Positions 59,391 through 64,000 of a stretch of DNA of 64,000 nucleotides are shown here, piece by piece (positions within the stretch are counted from its first letter, which is position 1; every line of letters begins with the position of its first letter). The translations under genes and the position numbers were made by a program. Below the pieces are notes generated by a model. That model was not told the DNA's origin. It did not search any database and saw nothing but the letters and a program-made list of their open reading frames with translations. Origin of the DNA: Butyriboletus loyo (Eukaryota; Basidiomycota; Agaricomycetes; Boletales; Boletaceae); assembly GCA_038093515.1 (NCBI GenBank), contig JBBPSI010000090.1, positions 1 to 64,000 of the forward strand, given 5' to 3'.

Positions 59391-60724
59391 ATGTCTAACC
59401 CGTCTTATCACTACACCCATATGGAGGACGAGTCTGACGGATCCTCGTTCTCATTGTCAGTGAGGCAAAGTATCAAACTGTAATCGACACTGACATTCGT
59501 TCTTAATGCAGTGCCGGTACCGAATCGAATCATGGCCATGATGTACTGGAACGGACCAGTTATCTCCACCCCGACTATCAAGCGTGTCATATACCAAGCT
59601 CTTACCTTGAGCCTCGGGGAAGCGCTCTCACCCCGAATAATTGGCCTGCGGATCCGCCCATCCACACCCATAGGTCCGCAACTGCAGCGCAGTTTGATTC
59701 ATCTCCATTCTCACTCCCCCCGACCTTGCGTGCGGCCCCAATCCCGTTGTACACTAGCGGCAGTTCTCCGCCTCATTCTGGTTACAGCGCCAGCTTTTAT
59801 GCCGCCCATCCCTTGATCTCAGAGTCTGATCCACACATAGTTGCTATCCCAACTCTGACCGGGCGTGCACAGTATGGTGGTGGTTTGATTGACGCTCATA
59901 CATGGCATTGCGAGCCGTCGTTTGGCTTTCCCCGTGATGATTCCACGGTCGAATATCCTCGTGCCATGCCGTCACCCTTCGTCGCCATGCCGAGTGTTCC
60001 GACATCTTTTGGCGCTGGTACGTCGAGCCACATGGACCCTGTCCTTCCCTCGGGTCCAACTCTTGGGTGGTCTCCTTGCCACCCTACCACCGCCTTTCGG
60101 TACCTACCACTATCTGATCCTGCTCTGAGTCTTAGTTCGTCCGGAAGCTTCGACTCTAAATCACATCCTTTTCCAAATCCACCTCTTTCCATGAGCAATC
60201 ATGTTCTTGCTGTTCCGCCCTCCGAAACGTTGGGCCAGATCCAACCTCGGCCATACATTACAACATCCCTTGGTCAGCTGTACACGTCAACGGTCCCACT
60301 AGAAGCCGTTGAATTCCCGTCAATCCCCGGAGCCGGAGAAGCGCTTTTCTTCCAGTGCCGCTGGGTGAACTGCGGAATTTGGATCACTTCTGAGAAGGAA
60401 GCGGTCAGGGATCACCTGGCACGTATTCATAACGTGGTGCTCAAGGGGAAATCTGGCGACTCAGCATGCTGCAAATGGCTTGGTTGCTCGTCGTCCTTGC
60501 AAAGGAACGGGCTGGTGAGACATTTTCAAACTCATCTTGGCTTGAGATGGCTATGTTCGGTGTGTAAGACGGCGTATACGCGCCAAGACAGCGTGGGTTT
60601 TCATGCCCGTAGGGAGGCTCGATGCCAACGAGCCGGTGCCATCAGCCACCCTAGCGCGGTGGCCTATAGGGCGAGGGTAAACGGGGACTATACCGTAACT
60701 TTGAGTAAGATACTACAATCATAG
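59391..60724 (+). CDS. C2H2-type zinc finger protein, 425 residues
   Basis: Two exons, 59391-59455 and 59512-60724, joined in phase across a 56-bp intron. The N-terminal ~310 residues are Ser/Pro/Tyr-rich without a domain. The C-terminus holds three degenerate fingers: CRWVNCGIWIT with DHLARIH, CKWLGCSSSLQ with RHFQTH, and CSVCKTAYTRQDSVGFH whose final ligand may be Cys. It has the same architecture as the 52067 gene, and the spacing C-x4-C in the first two fingers is shared. Probably a nuclear regulator; no target can be inferred. Confidence 0.82.
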
Positions 60725-60914
60725 CATACATGACTTGGGCATGGATGTCATGAAAAGGTTTTTTTTAATCCGATTTCTGTCCTGTGCGGGGCAGTGACTA
60801 GCTAGTCTATGGGACCCCTGTCCCCTCTGCATCTCCGACCATGCAAATGCCCCGACGTGAGCCTCCACCGGTCCGCTGTTCCCGCTGGCCGTTTTAAATG
60901 CACTTGCCTTCTAA
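60725..60914. other. Short intergenic region
   Basis: Probable 3' untranslated region of the zinc finger gene. Nothing further seen. Confidence 0.4.
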
Positions 60915-61783
60915 TTAGCAGCGACTTTGTATTGCTTCAATCCGGTGATTGAGTGTGTTCCGAACGTGGCTGTAGATAGTCGGGTCGTCCCAAGACGACC
61001 ACTTGTACGAGTAAGTGTGCTGGATGTTGGCGCAACCCTGAGAGGCCTCAAGGGCCGTCGCAGCTAGAGTTCTAACCCCCACCCTCCCCCGAATTAACCC
61101 CACTTGGCTTTCAACTATTTCCCCGGTATACATATCGAGCGTGGTGATGCAATGGAAGTGAGATGTGTGGTAGTGTTCGCGTACCGACGCTTCGTTGCTG
61201 TGCGCGCCGAGTCTAACGTGACGTATCGTTGACGTGAAAGGTTTCGTCGTAATTCTGATTGGTACAGTAGAGCGTATTGTAATCTTTCCAAGAACATAGT
61301 ATGAAACATTTATGGAGGAACAATTCAACGATGCGTTATAGCAGAGACACCCTAACGAGGAATGATATGGCAAGAAGTCCCTCTGCGTAACGGGTATCAT
61401 CGAGGCGGTGTAATGGTACATATCACTTTGGAACGGAGACCGAAAATAACAACAGCAAAGAGGGGGGGTTATGCTTCGACGAGTTTACTTTGTGTAAGGG
61501 GTTGGCACCGTGTAGAGAAATCCTTCAACTCGCTCGGGCTTGGGGGTGGCTGACACTGGAACCCGGGATTCACGGAGCCCTGTAGCCGCTGGAGCAGGTA
61601 GTCGCACCAGCTATACACTGACGTGCACCAACGCACGCACACGCGCACAGAGACCCTAGCACCAAACGCCTGGCCCGTGACAATGAGGTTGTGGCTCTGC
61701 CTCGAGACCGTCAACTGAGGCCGAGCCGCGGCATCATGGAGTCTCCCGCCTGAAAGGTAAAGTTCGAAACGTGTAAACGCCAT
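60915..61783 (-). CDS. Possible two-exon gene, unrecognised
   Basis: Low confidence. Two adjacent minus-strand frames look coding-like: 61783-61469 beginning MAFTRFELYLSGGRLHDAAA, and 61421-60915 containing HTSHFHCITTLDMYTGEIVE and ending NHRIEAIQSRC. I could not find a splice pair that joins them with certainty, and I recognise no family. Confidence 0.3.
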
Positions 61784-62726
61784 TGAAAATATCGAACGCC
61801 GCAGGATGGGGGGTATGGTGACTGAAGAATAATCTTTGCCTGCGTTTGGGGGGTGTTAATGAGGTTTTTCTTCACGAAACGGGGTGGCTTTTGCGTTCCC
61901 CATCGTCACATTTTGTGCTTACCTACGGCGGCTCGGTGTGTGCCAGTTTCTTAGTTGGGGCGTTTCACGTTTGCCGGTGGGGGAGCAAGGGAAAACTGTC
62001 AGACTGGTGCAGTGCAGCTTGCTGAGAGGCGTACTGAGTTCTTCTCTTCCTGGGATGACAAGGTTTATATCCTAGTCTGCCACACGGTGACAGTGCCACT
62101 ACCAGGTGGCATGTAATGAGCACACGTCACAGCCGCGAGAAGCATGGCGTTGGAGTAAAAGAAGGTGGTGGCCAGTGCACGAGAAGGTGTCTAATGGGAA
62201 ATCAGAGTATAGGGCTCCCGGGAGAGGGAGATCGATATCCGAGTCCAACTTGGCGCTGAGGTATCAGAACGCTTGAAGGGTCCCCGAACAGATGCTGCAC
62301 GACCTCTGGAAATAGAACCTGTAGAAGGATGCGTGGATAATGAGTGGGCACCACCCTGTGCGTGCATCGTGCGAGCCATAGTCGATCAAAGCCGATTCAT
62401 CACCGCAGGCACTGATGGAGTGCTTCAGAAGCTCGGTATTTCTTTATAATAGTGCCGTGCCAACAGGGTGTCACGAACGAACTGATCAGATTTGCATGTA
62501 TCGTACTGGAACTATAATACTACGGATAACATAGTGTTCAACGGATGGATGAGAATTACAACGTGATGTCAGAGTGGTAGCAAATACATAATGAACGGGT
62601 GCTAAACGAGAGCAAGAGTACATTGCAATCATAAATTATCATGCTTGATGATGAGGAAACTTGTTAGATGCCTAGAAACCATGATAGAAAAAATTGAGTA
62701 AAATATCGACAACCACTGTCTGTAGG
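61784..62726. other. Intergenic region
   Basis: No supported gene. AT-rich from about 62500 to 62710. Confidence 0.45.
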
Positions 62727-63890
62727 CTAAACGAGCGCCTTAAACTTCCTGCGGCTGCTTAGGGGGCGCTTCAAGCCCAGATGCACTTCTCGGATATGCC
62801 GAACGATGCTTTCACGATTCATCGGTCGCTTCCGCTTGCAGCCAACCCAATTACACTTTGTGCTGGAATCGCGAGTCATGTTTTTAATCCCGTGCATGGA
62901 CAGGTGTTCTGGAAGACTTCCATAGGTAAGCACCTCCTCACATACTGGACCGCTTTCGTCTTTCCACTTGCAGTGACTGACTGATCTCTCGAACAGCGTC
63001 GATTGTTGTTCGAAGCGGGGTTTAGCAGTGTAGAACGAACTCTGCACGGCCTGTAAAGCTTGGTTTGACAAGGTATGGGCAGTGTGAACACAGTTAACTC
63101 GCCTCGTAATAAACCGCCTGAGAGCTCTCCCCAGGGTATGATGAATTGTAGCCTCTAGCTGCAGCATCCGCAAGGTTGGAGGTAGAAGGACTTTCGACCG
63201 AAAAACAAGCTACTAGTTGGTCATAACCCCAATTCGGAGGCAAGATATACACAGAAGGGAATACATGAGGATCTGTGGTCTACCACCCAGTGATTAGTGA
63301 TGAATGTAACACAAACACCATTAATCCTCCTCACCTGGAAACCCGCTTCTACGTAGGGTGAGACTTGGGGATCAAGAATGGCAGCATGCGACGCTAGCGG
63401 CAGAGTAACAGTTGACGGTGTGAAATACTCAGGAACCTCATCGCTGGTTTGTGGAATGTTGTTCGCCGCCTTTGAAGAACATCAACATCGAGCCCGGCGC
63501 AGGAATCAAAATGTAAGTACTTACAGGATCTTCAGCGAGCAGTAGACCCGAGTAGTACTGCGGGCTTGATGTAGTCCATGGAGCACCGTCTTGTGTCAGA
63601 TTTAGGGAGGTAAATGTGAAATCGGATTCAGGAAAAACGAAGGGTCGATTTTCTAGGCCGACGGGATCCAAATTCACATGATCGATAGGTGTCGAACAGA
63701 AACTTGCACCGGGGAAGTGGGTATCCGAATAACGCTTGTTTGGCATGTGAAGAAAGGTGTGGGATGGGTGTTGGCTAGGGCCGTCCGGAAACTGTAGTCC
63801 GTGTTGTTCTTGTACCGGAGAGGCGATCGACTGATTAACGCTGCCGTCAAATTGTTGGGCCAAAAACGTGAATGGATCAGGGGAAGTCAT
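62727..63890 (-). CDS. C2H2-type zinc finger protein
   Basis: A multi-exon gene. Exon 1 (63890 to about 63530) encodes MTSPDPFTFLAQQFDGS and a Ser/Pro/Phe-rich stretch ending in a GTAAGT donor. Middle exons include VPEYFTPSTVTLPLASH and SNLADAAARGYNSSYPGESS; a GCG-GTTTAT donor then joins in phase to AVQSSFYTAKPRFEQQ. The last exon carries two fingers: CKWKDESGPVCEEVL with EHLSMHG, and CNWVGCKRKRPMN with RHIREVHLG, then a basic tail. Finger spacing and flanks (VPEHLTIHG/LPEHLSMHG, RHVRDVHLG/RHIREVHLG) are clearly those of the fingers fused to the kinase in unit B. Exon 2's acceptor is not fixed. Confidence 0.7.
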
Positions 63891-64000
63891 CTCAGCGACG
63901 ATGTCAGCGAAGGGGGGGGATTTGAGTCACGGAAAGCTTGCAATTAAATCCTGCGCGGCCCAACCATCGGGTTGGCGGCCTGCCAGAGCTGCCAATGGCC
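63891..64000. other. Window edge
   Basis: Probable upstream region of the minus-strand zinc finger gene. Nothing further seen. Confidence 0.3.

Overview
This window is nuclear DNA from a filamentous basidiomycete, most likely an agaricomycete. Genes are rich in short introns (46-106 bp, GT-AG), and recognisable products include coatomer zeta, a YAR1-like ankyrin protein, a DH-BAR exchange factor, an F-BAR/SH3 cytokinesis protein and a CHY zinc finger. There is also a nuclear tRNA-Gln with an anticodon-loop intron. The centre holds tandem copies of TKL-kinase genes of the kind expanded in mushroom-forming fungi. No species can be fixed from sequence alone.

Layout: 1-4.2 kb is gene-poor and holds a decayed hAT element. 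At 4.2-8.0 kb (minus) lies a Cdc42/Rho exchange factor. At 8.0-12.0 kb there is no convincing protein gene, but there is a tRNA-Gln and a 537-bp foldback element. At 12.2-17.5 kb lie a single-pass membrane protein, a YAR1-like gene and a multi-pass orphan membrane protein.

At 18.0-40.1 kb is the most striking part. A decayed peroxiredoxin copy (18.0 kb) and an intact one (39.3 kb) bracket four tandem units (A-D). Checking exon phases shows that each unit is, or descends from, one gene encoding a protein kinase followed by C2H2 zinc fingers. In units B and D a seven-bladed WD40 propeller is also spliced in frame at the N-terminus (WD40-kinase-zinc finger). Units A and C have lost the propeller and start from a new short exon. 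Unit C keeps a three-blade WD40 remnant upstream. Unit D carries a one-base frameshift in the kinase N-lobe. The five promoter regions of the array are near-identical cassettes, and long non-coding blocks between units are repeated as well. This looks like a young, turning-over signalling or recognition cluster.

At 40.2-45.5 kb lie conserved housekeeping-type genes: CHY zinc finger, an opsin-related seven-helix protein lacking the retinal lysine, and F-BAR/SH3. At 45.5-49.0 kb is mostly intergenic sequence with simple repeats and a G-run tract. At 49.6-50.3 kb (minus) is coatomer zeta. At 52.1-54.0, 59.4-60.7 and 62.7-63.9 kb are three more C2H2 proteins related in layout to the fingers of the array. 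At 54.5-57.7 kb (minus) is a secreted 5'-nucleotidase-type metallophosphoesterase.

Protein lengths and exon boundaries below were derived by hand from splice signals and reading-frame phase. No alignment, expression data or database search was available.
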